Part shown: positions 33,499-46,181 of the stretch, in pieces | Position numbering within the stretch: position 1 is the first letter of the stretch | How the letters are laid out: each line of letters starts with the position of its first letter | NCBI GenBank assembly: GCA_021234155.1 | Contig: JAJEKV010000058.1 | Location: 3,794,600-3,858,599 of the forward strand | Direction: 5' to 3' | Length of the DNA: 64,000 nucleotides | From: Isoetes taiwanensis | Lineage: Eukaryota > Streptophyta > Lycopodiopsida > Isoetales > Isoetaceae | Notes under the pieces: model-generated | Databases searched by the model: none | Told to the model about the DNA's origin: nothing | Seen by the model: only the letters and a program-made list of their open reading frames with translations | Made by a program: the position numbers and the translations under genes

Positions 33499-35058
33499 TG
33501 TGACGTTCCAAGTATTTATACGATGTACGTATAAATATATTGACACGTCACTCGGTATGGATACGCCACCTGAGGTATGATAACCTAGGGGGTTGGCCAC
33601 AAGGGATTTAATTAGCTATGTTAAATTAACTATAAAGGATAATTATCTAAATACTTGCTATTAAGTCACCTAATGGTGGGAAGGCGCCATTTGGCATAAC
33701 CTGAGTGGCCAGCATGAGGGTTTCTAATCTGAGCCACCAAAGGCAGCGCCACCCCCATCTTAACCTCAATTTCGACCCAGCCAGCACCAAGGAGCAGCTA
33801 AGCGCTCAGAGCACAGTTGCTGAACATCTCCCAATCGCCAAGACACCCTCTACCTGTCGCCGCTACCCCAGTACAGCACTATGGAAGCACCCCTTGACAA
33901 CGGGTCCAGCCGAAACTCTGGTTGCAAATTGTAGAATAATACTCTAGTATTCTTTTCTGGCTAGTTTGGTTGAGATTAACCCTTCTTTGGTAATTAGGAA
34001 TACTTTTCAATTATGAATGATGCTCTGTTAGGGGATGGTCGATGTCTCTATGAGTTAGATTAGTAGTTCCAGTAAACAGGGATTAAAAAGGGGGGTAGAG
34101 GCCTCTGAGCTTGGGTATAGAATGCTCCTAGTACTTCCATTAACACCCTACTAGTTTCGGCCTGTGCACAAGAGCCACTTAGGGTCATAGGCGCTATATG
34201 GTGCGGCAACACCGGACAAGGGGACCTGATGGTGAAGTAGGGGGTGGGGTCTTGCATGAGCATAAAAGGCTCTGGGACTCCTGATGGGCTAGGCGATAGC
34301 CGGTCGCGTGGAGGGCGGGTATGGGTCCGACACTCCACGGGTGCGGTGTTGTGACCCGTATGGGGCACCATGCACTTTGAGTAGATTTAGGGTGAGTAAG
34401 TTGGAGTACGGATGCGAGGGGCTGGCGCGGCACGCAGCGTTCTCTAGCTCACCCATGGAACCCTTTGTGATCACGGAAGGGGCGCTTCCCAGACACGCCT
34501 CATCGGACAGTGTCATGAACACGGAGTAGGCTCAAAGGGTGATACCCGTGCGTCTCTCAGGAAGGCTATAGCGAAGCCATAGCGTAAATCGACCCATCTG
34601 CAAAGTGTGCATGGGAGGGGCGGATGGAGTGGACAACCCTAGCCGATGTTCTATGCCGATAGCGCCATGCCAAGACTTCGGTCTGGCTGATCTCCCGAGA
34701 CCCGGTTGTCAGTCGCTCCTCACTAGAGTCTGAACCGGGGTAGAACCTGGGTTTTGGGTGTTTTCTTAGCTTAGATGCATATTCTTTGCCGTTGGTACTT
34801 GGATGGATGTGCCACCCCTCGTGGTGGTTATTTATATGTGATTTATGTTGTATGCTAACCTTGTATTCATGCTTCCGCGACGTAGGAGCCCCATTGAAGG
34901 CGTGGGCCGAATGACCCCTTCGTGTCCTTCCTTCGGGCATCATTTCATAGATGGCCCGGAATAGACGGAGGGCCCTGCTCATGGCACGTGGTTGCCATGG
35001 GAGGGGAAAGTCCCCGTATGTATACGGCCGGTGTCGTATATATTCAGGGAGCGTCACA
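33499..35058 (+). repeat. 3' LTR of the chromovirus
   Basis: 1560 bp, the counterpart of 22017-23572 with scattered substitutions and small indels. The inverted repeats at the start are kept (33500-33551), with the loop changed from gtgta to atgta. The region between the pol stop (32910) and this LTR is a non-coding 3' UTR. Confidence 0.97.
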
Positions 35059-35063
35059 TTATT
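35059..35063 (+). repeat. target site duplication, right (TTATT)
   Basis: Matches 22012-22016 exactly. Confidence 0.9.
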
Positions 35064-36330
35064 TGATCACATGTATGTATTATTGCAATGTTCTGAAGCT
35101 CAAAATTCAGATTTATGTCTATGGCAGATAATCATACACCACTTCTCCATCACATATATGGTGCTATATCCACTCTCCTTCTACGTTGAATGGCAATATG
35201 TATGCCGCATGATAAATCAATCCTCGTAATTATTAGGTCCAGTGTTTCAATCGGATGACAAACATCGTCATACCAACTTTCTCGAGTATCCATCTAAAAT
35301 AAGGATACCTTACCACTCCTTATTCCCAACGTTTAGCACTTCTATAAGAACCCAGGACCTGCTTATCCATCACCAGGCATGTTTTCGATGCTTCCGTCGT
35401 ATCTGTGCAATGTCAATGTAAGAATATCTAGATCTCTAATAACTGTATACATATATAACTAATGAATTAATATGTGTGCTCATGTGAGGTAAAGCTCGTT
35501 TTAGTATTAGTTCACCTCGAAATCCCTTTGGTCAATTGACCTAAAGAACCATCTATTACTTTCAGAAAACAATGTTTATTAAAAAAAAAAAAAAAACCTC
35601 CATTATGCGTATACCCTTTCTAATTTGGAGCATTATCAGACACAAGCCTTAGATCCATGATTTTTAGATTTAGCTCCACAAAGATTTTTTACCCATGGTT
35701 ACTTAAAGCCAACAATATAGCAATAGGCGTTTCACATCTTAGAACTTTATTTGAAATCAAACCAACATTTAAATCAACAATGTAGTCTCATTTTCTAAGG
35801 GTCTTTACCCTTTGCATATCACGGTCTCGCTATCAGTACAGCTAAGTGTAAACTATGGATCTAGTGTGTGAGTGTGGAAACATTAAAGATAGTCAAAAGG
35901 AGAAAGGTATTTAAGCACATAATCAAATATAATAGGATAAGATGAAATAACAAGACTTAGATTATGATTATAAAACGTTATGGATAAGAAACAAGTTCTT
36001 AAAACTGTAACAAAAAAGGACAACAAAATTTTGATACAAAATTAAATTAGGGCTGGCTGTAATAAAATGAATTGCAAAGTGAACGGAAAATATAACAACC
36101 ATATAGACAAACCCGTTTATAATATATCATCAGTTACATGTATGTGTACAAACAATGAACGCGACATTAGGTATACTGTGAAAACAGTCCTAAAAGATGA
36201 TCATGTTTGACCTATACCTCTACCTTTTATATCCTAGAGTTATAAATTGCACATTACAAGTCATTTCAAACTTAATCACTTTGAACATGACAACGTCTGT
36301 GTGACGTATAATCTCACGCTATCTCTTTAA
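35064..36330. other. intergenic, nothing recognised
   Basis: AT-rich; contains a run of A near 35580. No supported ORF. Confidence 0.5.
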
Positions 36331-38007
36331 GGAGGGGAGACTTCCTTCCAATGTCCAATGTGTTGCCCTACACCAAGAGTAGTCTTCATGCTGAGGACAG
36401 CATCACTTTTAAGGTGGGGAGAATGTGACGTTCCACATATTTATACACCTTTTTGAGTATAAATACATGACACGTCACTATGAATAATTAATGGCACATT
36501 ATAAGCTAAGGTTAGCTATGTTAATAATTAATTATTAAAGTGGAAACCTAACCCAAAACCCTAATTCGAATTTAGGGCTTAACCTAATATTAAAAGGGGC
36601 TAAAATACCGAATTAGCTAATATTAACCAATCTAGAGTTGCCACCTGGCCCAAATCGATTGGGCAAGAGAGAGTTGCTAAATTGGGACCCAAATTGGGGT
36701 TTTGTACCCCCATTTGCCCCAATTTGAATTGGGGGAGGATGGTGGAGGAGGAGCTGCTGTTCCACCCTGTTCCAGCCAGAAGGATGGAGAACCAGAGAGA
36801 TAGTAGAGCTAGCTATGATCCCGGTTAGTACGTAGATAGCTTGGATTCCTAGATAGTCATAGGACTAACCCTTGTATGCTCAAAAGGTAGCTAGGATTAA
36901 CCCTTGTATGAATAGATGTATGGTTAATCTCTATTTTATGTTCTATTCGAAGCTATGGATGGATGGATGTATAAGGATAGCTTTCTTTCTGTTCCTCCTG
37001 TGTTGTATCGGTAAAGGGGGGATAGAGACCTAAAGACCATCTAGAAGTAGAGATGTTCTTAGATAGAACCCTTAAAACCCAGTAAATGCGGCCTGTGCAC
37101 AAGAGCCAACCGGGTTGTGGATGCTATGATGTGGTTCAGCACCAGACAACGAGTATGAGGGTGAATCGGGGGTGGGGTCTTGCCTAGCGCGGCTACGGGA
37201 CTCTTGTAGTGTGCTAGGCTTATAGCCGGTCACTGTGTGTGGGCTGGGTATGGGTCTGACACTCTCTGGGCTGGAGGGTGGGAGCCTATATGGCCGCCCT
37301 GGGCTCGAACGGGTTGGTGAGCGTGAGCTAACCTTTAGATTTAGGAGAGTAAGTCGGGTACGGATGCGGGGGTCACTGAGGGGGCACGTGTTCTCTAGCA
37401 CACCCAGGGATCCGTCATACTCGGGGAGGAGACGCCTCTCTGACCTGCCTCATCGGACCGGGGAGATGTAACCCGGAGTAGTCCCGCAGGGTGATTCCTT
37501 GGGATTGCGTCTCCGGAGGGCTACAAGCACGTCATAGCATGATTCAGCCTATCTGCAAAGTGTGCACAGGAGGGGCGGATGGAGTGGACTACCCTAGCCA
37601 TTGTCTTATGTCAGCCAATGCCATGTTGTACCTCTATCTGCTATTATCTTGAGGCCATGACCGTCAGTCGCCCCCATGGAGTCTGAGCCCGGGGTAGAGC
37701 CCTTAGTTATGTTGGTATTCTGTTGTTAGTTGTATTGATGATGATGGGCCACCCTTCGTGGTGGTATATTATTATTTAGTATTGTTGCTAGGTGCTAACA
37801 TATATGTACGCTTCCGCTATATAGGATTCCCATAGAAGGCATGGGACGAATGACACCTCCGTGTCCTTCACCTGGACACTTGGCCTTGGTCATCACAAGT
37901 GGTCCGAGTCAGACGGAAGGCCTTTCCGTGGTGATGGATTCGCCATGGGAGGGGTTTTTCCCATATTTATATGATGGGAGCATCGTATGGATTCGGGGAG
38001 CGTCACA
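36331..38007 (+). mobile_element. 3' end of a related gypsy element: 3' UTR, PPT and LTR
   Basis: The LTR runs 36424-38007 (TGTGACG...CGTCACA, 1584 bp). It shares long blocks with the LTRs of the 13-kb element (ggcctgtgcacaagagcca; gtgtgcacaggaggggcgga) but is clearly diverged. It is preceded by the PPT AAGGTGGGGAGAA (36411-36423) and an 'atgctgaggacagcat' box that the big element also has before its PPT. No gag or pol is present upstream, so this is a truncated copy rather than a solo LTR. Confidence 0.9.
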
Positions 38008-38336
38008 GTTAATGCACTTGGGCACAAAGTCTATAGATCCCTTACACATGGTTATAAAAGGCATTTAAGTTTTGCACAGAGGAGTTTCTGTATCATCGTG
38101 ATAGTAGAGACGTCAATGATAATCAATAATAATGTACTTGCACAAAAACCATTTGATACAACGTCGAAGCATTATGTAAGTACGAATTGTATTATTTGTA
38201 TTGCAAAGACCACGCTTGGCATGGTGGGCATGGTTTCATTGTTCACAATTATGTAGGACACATTTGGAATTAGTCATTAATAAATAACTAACATCTTGAA
38301 AGCTACAAGATTAAGACTTGGCTTGTTTTAAGGCCA

Positions 38337-38404
38337 TTACGTAGAGCAACTTCGAGATGCACAAACAATGTTACGTAGAGCAACTTCGAGATGCGTAAAC
38401 AATG
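38337..38404. repeat. 34-bp tandem duplication
   Basis: ttacgtagagcaacttcgag... occurs at 38337-38370 and 38371-38404 with two differences (cac versus cgt). Confidence 0.9.
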
Positions 38405-39069
38405 TAAGAATATAGAAAGCCTTTGCGAAAGTTTTGAAGAGGTTGGAGAGACCTTTTTTGTTAATTATGATTATGGTATGGTAGTGCTCAATAGTTTGAG
38501 AAAACCTCTATGGTTGATTCTGTGGAGCAAACATTCAAAGGTGTGGCTAAGTGTAAGAGTCCAATGTTGTAATGGGGCAAACATTTCGATTTTTCACCTT
38601 CTCGTTGCCTAGACCCGTGATCAAGGTCAACGTGTCATGTTTACCTTGGAACGTGACCAAGCTCAACGTGACCAAGATCCATGGGGTCCATGCAAGCATA
38701 TGTGGCCTCTAAATGGAACCCTAGACCTATGTCCTCACAAAAGGTACAAAGTCGGAAAGGGATTATATAATTTGGCACAACCAATCGTAAATCTATGGAT
38801 AGGGGCTATAATGTATGTTAATCCAAAAACCCATATGGTATGGGTTTTTCTACTCCCAAAAGCCGTATACAGGGGTTTTTTTGTGACCCCTCGAACGCAC
38901 ATGCCATCTGTCCATATATAGAGGTGCATCCCCCCAGGCATACATGGCATGCATGTATTGAGTCATGCGACATCTAACTTTGTACATGTCATCCTAGTGA
39001 CATGTATTGTGATGTGGTAGTATAATATACGTATTCATCACGTATATTATGTTGGAACATCACAGTTGT
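38405..39069. other. intergenic, nothing firmly recognised
   Basis: Small ORFs only (for example 38637-38921). No domain seen. Confidence 0.45.
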
Positions 39070-39612
39070 TGTCACTCATAACTGGATGGAAGTGTCCCAG
39101 TACGTGGTAGAAGGAAACTCCACTCCCAAATACTTGTAGGTGGGCGTCACCTCCACATTTTGACCTCGGTAAGTGAATGAGGGAGGCCTTGGTTGACGTA
39201 AGGATGAAATGAGCACCACCTTAGTCTTGGCCAGATTGATGCACATGCCAGTGGTCTAGCAGAATGTGTCCAGAGCATCCAGATGGCACTGCATGTCTTC
39301 TGGAGTGTAAGCTAGGAGGTCCACATGATCTACATTTACGAGTTGCATGGTGATCTAGTGACAAGTTGAGCCCCCCCCCCGCAATTGTCAGCAAGCCAGC
39401 TTTCCAACTAATCAATATAGAGCCCAAACAATGTTGGCGATGGAGGGCATCCCTGGGGGACCCCAATACTACTATCCAATGGTTGGCCTATTAGTTTCGG
39501 CCAGCTTGAGCATATCTCATATAGCCTATATACCCTATTCTGTAGATCCACAGATATCTCCAACTGTCGCAATCTTGCACATAGCTATATGGAGAGCCAA
39601 GAGTGCTTGATG
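39070..39612 (-). mobile_element. LINE reverse-transcriptase fragment, decayed
   Basis: Minus-strand text in several frames: IGQPLDSSIGVPQGCPPSPT, LFGLYID, LESWLADN, then VNVDHVDLLAYTPEDMQCHL where YADD is expected, LAKTKVVLISS and TYKYLGVEF. The order and wording match RT motifs B to E of the LINE at 1-1185. A C-run near 39370 disrupts the frame. No 3' tail or target duplication was found. Confidence 0.85.
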
Positions 39613-42600
39613 ATAGTGGGGAATGTTTGATTATGTTATAGCTGAATTGCAAAAAGATGGTATTATTTTTCACGAGAAATATATATATAAACTTTAGAAC
39701 TAGGTGTGTTTAGACATAATGCGAATCTTCTAATTGCAAGATTCTATTTGTAGCAAGATAACATTTTAAAGTCAGATGATTAGGTATATGCACGAAAAGT
39801 GCAATCTTCAAACTGCAAGATTCCATTAATGTGTCATAATACAATCTCTGGAATACAATAGAAAAACCATGGGCATTTGTGCATATTGTACTTGTATAGC
39901 CAATGGAAAATCTCATTCTATATCCTAGTTTAAAAGTGGCAAAAAAGTACTTTACTAACCTTGTTTATGTTTAAGAAATCATCATGGACGTCCAGAAGTT
40001 GTTGAGACAAAGTGTATTAATATGGACACAAATAAAATTAAGTTGTGATTTTCAATGTGCAAAGAACAACAAGTGGTATCTTGCCACATAGTGATCTTTA
40101 TAGTCCACCTCTTCAGCATACATCGCTAGTTAAATGCAGTTTATTCTTTCCCTCCCCCTCTCCTTCTCCTTCTCCTCCTCCTTAAAAGCATCTACTTTCA
40201 ATATATCTTTGAATTTTGAGAAGATAAAAGGATACACGAAAGGATACACGGATTTATAAGATTCTCTTAGGTTACATAATAAACATGGAGCATGTATATT
40301 CAAAAGTATTGTAAGCCACGACAAGGTTCCACACTTATAATGGTTACCATCCCTTATAGAAACTTTCAAACCCTATTCTTGAGCGATTCATTCTCCCTCC
40401 ATACTGGCAGTCATGATTGTGCTCAGGACAATAACAATCAATTCAATTCAATTCGAGTCAACACAACATCAAATGACGAAAACAAGGACAAAGGTTCCTT
40501 TTCTGTTGGATTGAGAAAGCTTAAGGTTTGCAGTAATGATCGTAAAATAAACTATGCAACTACACAATTCAAGGTGGATGCTAACACGTCCAATTTTTTG
40601 GGTTTTGACGGACTTTACATGTCAAGGTCCCCAAATAGTTTTGGCCCATTTCTCCAAATACTAGTGCCATAAAAATTAGTGCATTAAGGACAAAAATAGA
40701 CCCAAAAAATCATGCAACCAAATACATGTACATAAAAAACCAAGGTTTTTGGATGAATTGGTTCAATTTGATCTTGATCTACTAGATATGGTAATACACT
40801 ATTTTAGACACATATGACTGAAGTTCACACCGATTCACAAAATGACGTGCAACATAATGTGATTAGTGCAATATTAGTATTGCACCTGCATCTCATAGAT
40901 TTAATGATCTCTAGTGGATTTCAAAAATGATGTTCTCTAACTAATTCAATATCATATAGGTAAAAGGTAGATCTAGGTGAATTTGGAGCCAGATCTTGCA
41001 TCAAGAACTAGGGACGGCCAAAATATACCACCAAATTGTAAGCAAAATCCTATCATGTGGTGTTTTACAACGGTTAATAAAAGGTACATGTAATGCCATG
41101 AAGTGCAATTATGGCAACAACATCAATGGCTTCATGCTATGTACACACTTTCTTTCAAGGAATGTTACAAAATTATTTTGTTGCACGGCGGTCTAGTTTT
41201 TATTGCGTATTCTGATATTTCACCTAACATTCCGAATGATTTTTAGCTCACTACAATCACGTTGCAACAATCATGCAATCCTGACGATATTTGGATCAAT
41301 GGGTGTTGTCATAGTCCGACTTGTACTACGCGCTCTGATATTTCACCTCGTGTTCTACTATTTTTTATTTAGTTTGACTTAGAATTTCATATGGGTTTAT
41401 CTTACTCAGGTTGACCTAGCATTTTGGATGGTTTTACCTCACTCGCTTACTTACATTCATATTGCAACAAACTACCTTGTGCTTTGGCCTCAAAATAGAG
41501 GGCCTCATCATCCCACGGCTCTTTATAGTCTCCATGGGCATTAATTGTATCTATCTATTTATTTATCTCAAGCGAAATTGTGACTCTTATATATACAAGA
41601 AATTTATCGCGGCGGCCAAGGCCGCCGCGAACATTTCTTTAGATCAAACCTGTGCAGTTAGACCCACTGTTAAAGTCCAATGTTTGACAATGCAATGCCT
41701 GCTTAGAAAAAAGGAGGCCAACTTCGCGAAGGAACATATTCATTGTTTATACAAAGAAAGAAGCAAATAACAATATATCAAACTAGGGATCGAATAGGTG
41801 CCGAGTTTATGGTTTGGCCAGAGAGTTCCATTTGAGCCCTTAATCAAAGGGTTTAGTGCCTCATAAAAGAGGGGCTTGTTAGAAGAAAGGGACGATTTTG
41901 GAGACAACACACTAGAGAAAACTTTTACTTTATCAGCGTTTATTAATGCCTGTTGAACAATAAAACAAATCAAAAGACACAAACATTTTCTAAGGATTAA
42001 GAACAATAAGAATGAATCTATGTACAATCACAAATGAATTTTGAGGATTACGAACAATAAAAATGAATCTTTGTACAACTGCAAATGAATCTTTTTACAA
42101 TTGCAAACCTCCAAAATTACTGTGTAAAAACTTGTATAATCCATACGTCTGTGCTCGAATACCCACTATAAACCACATGTGATATCTCCTCAATATTTGT
42201 TTCTTGATCTATGTAGATTTCGAAGCAATCTTTCAACAGATTTAATGCATCTTGAAGCTCTCCAATGTAGGGATTTTTTATGTTAACTGGCAGCTTTAAT
42301 TTTGGATTCTGCAGAAGAGACCAACGTAGTGTTTTATCTTCGTTATCTCTGATAATCAATGCCTTGAGACGATGAGATATGAATCTGCATTTAAGGCTGC
42401 AGAACGTATCGGCAGCAGAAGTATGAAATTTAAGCATCACAATGCAACTGCCAATAAAACCCTATAAAAGAGTAACAAAAGCAGACTCCACCATGATCGT
42501 ATATTTATGAATTGGCTTTGGACTTTGGTCCATTTATAGGAAGTGGACATTTCTGCTAATGTTGTCAAATGATCCAAAGAACATGAATGTAAGGTTTCTC

Positions 42601-44474
42601 ATTGCACTTTCAATACAATTTCTACATGTTGCGAACCACCAGCAAGATTTTCCACGTACCAACATAAGAGTTGGAAAAGCAATGACATTTTATTCACCAT
42701 CTCATTGGCCTCTATTAAGAAACACAGTTCTTGCACAAGTTAACTTGGCAGGATATTCTGACGAGGATATAAATTATTGGCATGTTTTAATCAACGAATT
42801 ATAAGAATTATTGCAGCGCCAAAAATGTAGCTCATCTGCGGCCATGTGGTTCACCAAATCAATGGCCCGATTGTTTAAATGTAAATATGGCGTTACATCG
42901 GATCAACTATCGATGAAATGCTAGGCCACAAACAAAATTCTCATACCTATAGCCCCATTCATTTGTCATACCGGAAATCAACTTAACAAATCTCTTACTA
43001 AGTGATATTCCGCTTTTGTTAAACAAAAGTTGCAACAAATATCTCTACCAAACTACTGATTACAAACTGGCATCACCAACAAAATCGGTTGATACATCAT
43101 CTTGATGTAACCCAAAATGCCCTTCAAGGATCCCTTAGAAGCACTTCCGATTAAAGAACCCAACAAACATAGAAAACTCGTATTAATGGGGATGTAGAAA
43201 GGCAATAATAAAGGATCCATTAACAAACACACATACTTGATAGAGCCAATTTGATGTCATCACAAGATGCATCCTTTTCGATCGACTTACCATTTAGAGT
43301 AGGGAATGCCTTCCCTACAACACGAGAAATTGAACCCAGAATGAGATTCAAGTATCAAAAGATAGAACATTCATTCTTCCATTGAGCAGGCTTTTCCAAA
43401 ATATTAGAACTCTGGAGACATAAATGTATTGAAATATAAATGTATTGAAATGAAGCCCAACTCAACAGTCTTACGTGTAGCCACAAAATAAATACGGTTT
43501 AGCCATTCTTCCTAGGTTCGACAACACGGGATGTTAAGGTACATACACGTGGTAGCATGCACCGTGGTCATTAGTCCCAGCGGCCAAACTCATCATTGAC
43601 AACCTACAACAATCCCATCCAAATTGATTATCACAAATTTTATATCGATAATACATCCCATATCTTAGCAAGCGAAGCAAGACAATTTGTCATGCAACTA
43701 GCGGTGAAAGCGAGGGGATTTGCACACAAAGACAAAGAACAAAAGGGCAAAACCATTCCTCTGCACAAACATATGATATAGTGCTTCAATCCGGTAGATG
43801 GGTTTTTTTTTTTTTTTGGAACAATCTTTTTGGGATTTGCGGCACCATAGCCCACGGCCTGGCATGATTTAACGCATCAAACGGACAAAAAACTGTTCAA
43901 GCTTTACCGTATTTCTTTGGAGTAACGAAAATTTGAAACGGGCATACCTTATTACCCTATAAGTTACTTAAATTAGACCTTGCACGGAAATTTTGCTTGA
44001 ATCTTTCCAAGAATCTGTCTTGCGCTCTGCTGCGGTTACGTGTTGGCACCGATTTAAGAGCTCGTGCAAGAGCTTCATATACGTGGCTTTTATTTCTCCA
44101 TTTTGAATCCACTCCGTCAAAGCTTAATCCCTTGCAAAGGATGCGGATCCGGCCGACCACGACAATCTACAGGCGGCGAGCATGAATTTTGAATTCGCCA
44201 AAGCGTCAAGAATGGATGCAACAGATAGTCCCAAGAAAAAAACGTGGCAACAAAAGATTAAAATGGAATCCAGAAGAAATATCTTCATCGATCTTCATCG
44301 ACAGTTGTCTGTCTGTCTACGGTTCTATTTTCATTTTTTTTTTAACCGAGCACCCTATTTTTTTCCCCACCCAGGAATCTGGGAATCGAATCTTGGCGTG
44401 TCTCGATTATATATGTGTAGAAAAGAGCTTGATATATGTACATATTTCTTTCCTCTCATGATAGATGCTTGTAC
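39613..44474. other. long AT-rich stretch without a recognised gene
   Basis: Open frames exist (40292-40672 plus; 42117-42440 minus with DNEDKTLRWSLLQNPKLKLP; 41740-42027 minus; 43596-43781 plus). None shows a known domain. The minus frame 42117-42440 has the most protein-like composition and may be an exon of a lost gene. Nothing else supported. Confidence 0.4.
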
Positions 44475-44514
44475 AGTTTGACACCACTCTTATTAGTTTG
44501 ACACCACTCTTATT
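44475..44514. repeat. 20-bp perfect tandem duplication
   Basis: agtttgacaccactcttatt occurs twice in tandem, directly before a SINE-like copy. Confidence 0.92.
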
Positions 44515-44662
44515 CCTGTCACAAATTTTCCCCCAAAAACCCTTCGAAACTGGGTTTTTTTAACCCGGACAGTGATATGTTTGTTGCGCCTCCTTTTTAG
44601 GCCCCATAGGCCGATTGGTCTGCGTAAACGATAAAAACCCTATTCTATACTATTCTATTCTT
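44515..44662 (+). repeat. SINE-like element, copy B, (ATTCT)n tail
   Basis: It has the same order as the copy at 8.72-8.91 kb: AAAAACCCTTCGAAACTGGG core, TTTTTTTAACCCGG box, then a tail of ATTCT and ATACT units ending near 44662. The tail end ...ttcttatt and the preceding ...ctcttatt share 'tcttatt', a possible short target duplication. Confidence 0.5.
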
Positions 44663-46181
44663 ATTGTGGTGAGTGGAGTCATATATGAACAAAGAAAACA
44701 AGCTTTAAGCTAATATGGGATTCACATGCACAAATGGTGATGGGCCAGCTGGGAATCTGCTGACTCCGTGCCCCGTTGAAAGGCCTCAGGATGCACAGCG
44801 CGATGCTGAGGCAATGTTTCAGCAGCTGCCTCTTGCTTATTCAGCCCATCTTCAGCGCCGAACAAAAAATTATTCATGTGAGTGGTCGATATGAAGCCTT
44901 AAAAAAAAGGCCTAGTAGGGGGCATGGTCGTCTTTCTCTACCAAACTGGCTGATATGCTGACACGGTGCCACGTAGTCAACACGTGGAAGCCAGACTGGC
45001 AATATGTGGCGGTCAAAGAAAGAGACTAGAAACAAAAGAGGGAGACAGACAGAAGACAGATTTTGCAGCAAAGGACCACTCTCCGAATCCACACGAGGTC
45101 CCAGATTCAAAAACAGAGGCTGCAAAAACTGGGCGAAAATGTGTTATAAATTAGCTGTAATGAAGGTCTGATCCAATCTCTTATACAACACTATATAATA
45201 CACATATATTACAGTTTTTCTAGGCTCGCTTTCCGTTGTTGTCTTCATGGCATTATCGATTTCCCTCCCACACCATGCAGCAGCTTTGCCCAGTTCATCC
45301 CTTAAACCTAGGCCTTTGTGGGCGCTCTTAAACCGAGCAGAAACAGAGGAAAGAACGTGGAAAAGGGCATTTTCCACAAGGAAAATCGCTTCTGTGGCCC
45401 TTCCAGGCCTTCTGATCCGGCAATAATACAGCCCATTAATGGCAGAACGCTCAGCATTTGCATTATCGATCTGTGGCATTGTCGTTCCAGCCCTATTTGG
45501 CTTTTCTCCCTGCCATCAAAAGAGCTTCCCTCTGCATCATGATCCAAGGGGACAAGCAAGCTTGTATTTGTAACAGAGCAGCTCTGCGCCTTCTTGTCTC
45601 CGTGCTACGCATTGACTGCTCGGTCTTTCCGTTTCTGGGTTGCTGCTTTTAGTGCTCTGATGAGTTGTTTAGGGCATTTTTGGCTGTTGGGTCTTTCGCA
45701 GACTGCGAAAGCTTGTATCGTGGGTGAGCACTGAAGTTTTTCGAATGCTTGTCTCCTGCAAAAGCAAAGTAAAAGCTGTCCTTGCGTGGAAGAACTCATA
45801 TAAATCCGCACATTCGTGCTCTTTGAGAAAGAAGATGGTCCTTCGAGCGCCTCTTCCCAGTTCCGGTTTCTTTTGAGAATGTTCTTTCGCCCTTTTTCGT
45901 CCTCCTTGGATGCTGATCTATTGAAAGAAGATAGCTTCTTGACCGCTTTATACTTCTGAGCAGGTTACTCTTCCTTTCTCTTTTTCCTTCAAATGAATAA
46001 AGGACAAACAACATTCTTTTCCTTTCCGCACTTTGTTTTGTGAGAAATAACAGAAGGCAAGTACCTGATCTGTCTGTACAAGTCTACTTTTGTTGAAGAC
46101 CCTCCTTGTGATTTTTGGAGAAAAGTGTGATCCTTCTGTTCATTCCCAGACTGACTATAGCGCTTCATTTACACCAGAAAC
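44663..46181 (+). promoter_or_regulatory. region upstream of the lectin receptor kinase
   Basis: No supported ORF. It holds a cluster of ACGT-core sites near 44965-44987 (tgccacgtag and the G-box cacgtgg) and a TATA-like ctatataata at 45191-45200, about 1 kb before the ATG. If that box is used, the transcript has a long leader or a 5' UTR intron. The function of these sites is inference from motif class only. Confidence 0.35.

Larger units (their letters stand above)
22017..35058 (+). mobile_element. complete Ty3/gypsy chromovirus, 13 kb, with histone H3-like accessory ORF
   Basis: Order: 5' LTR (22017-23572), PBS, leader, H3-fusion ORF, accessory ORF2, accessory ORF3, gag, protease, RT, RNase H, integrase, chromodomain, PPT and 3' LTR (33499-35058), flanked by TTATT. 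The LTRs start TGTGACG and end CGTCACA. The two LTRs differ by small indels and substitutions (for example after the aaggagca box), so the insertion is not recent. The pol region carries multiple frameshifts and stops, so this copy is not autonomous. The 4.5 kb between PBS and gag is far longer than a usual leader and holds three ORFs not belonging to the standard gag-pol set. Confidence 0.97.

Noticed and set aside
39368-39382. Run of C as a structural element
   Set aside because: A homopolymer inside a decayed LINE; more likely slippage or sequencing noise.
43800-43820. T-run as a further retroposon tail
   Set aside because: No matching element body or target duplication on either side.
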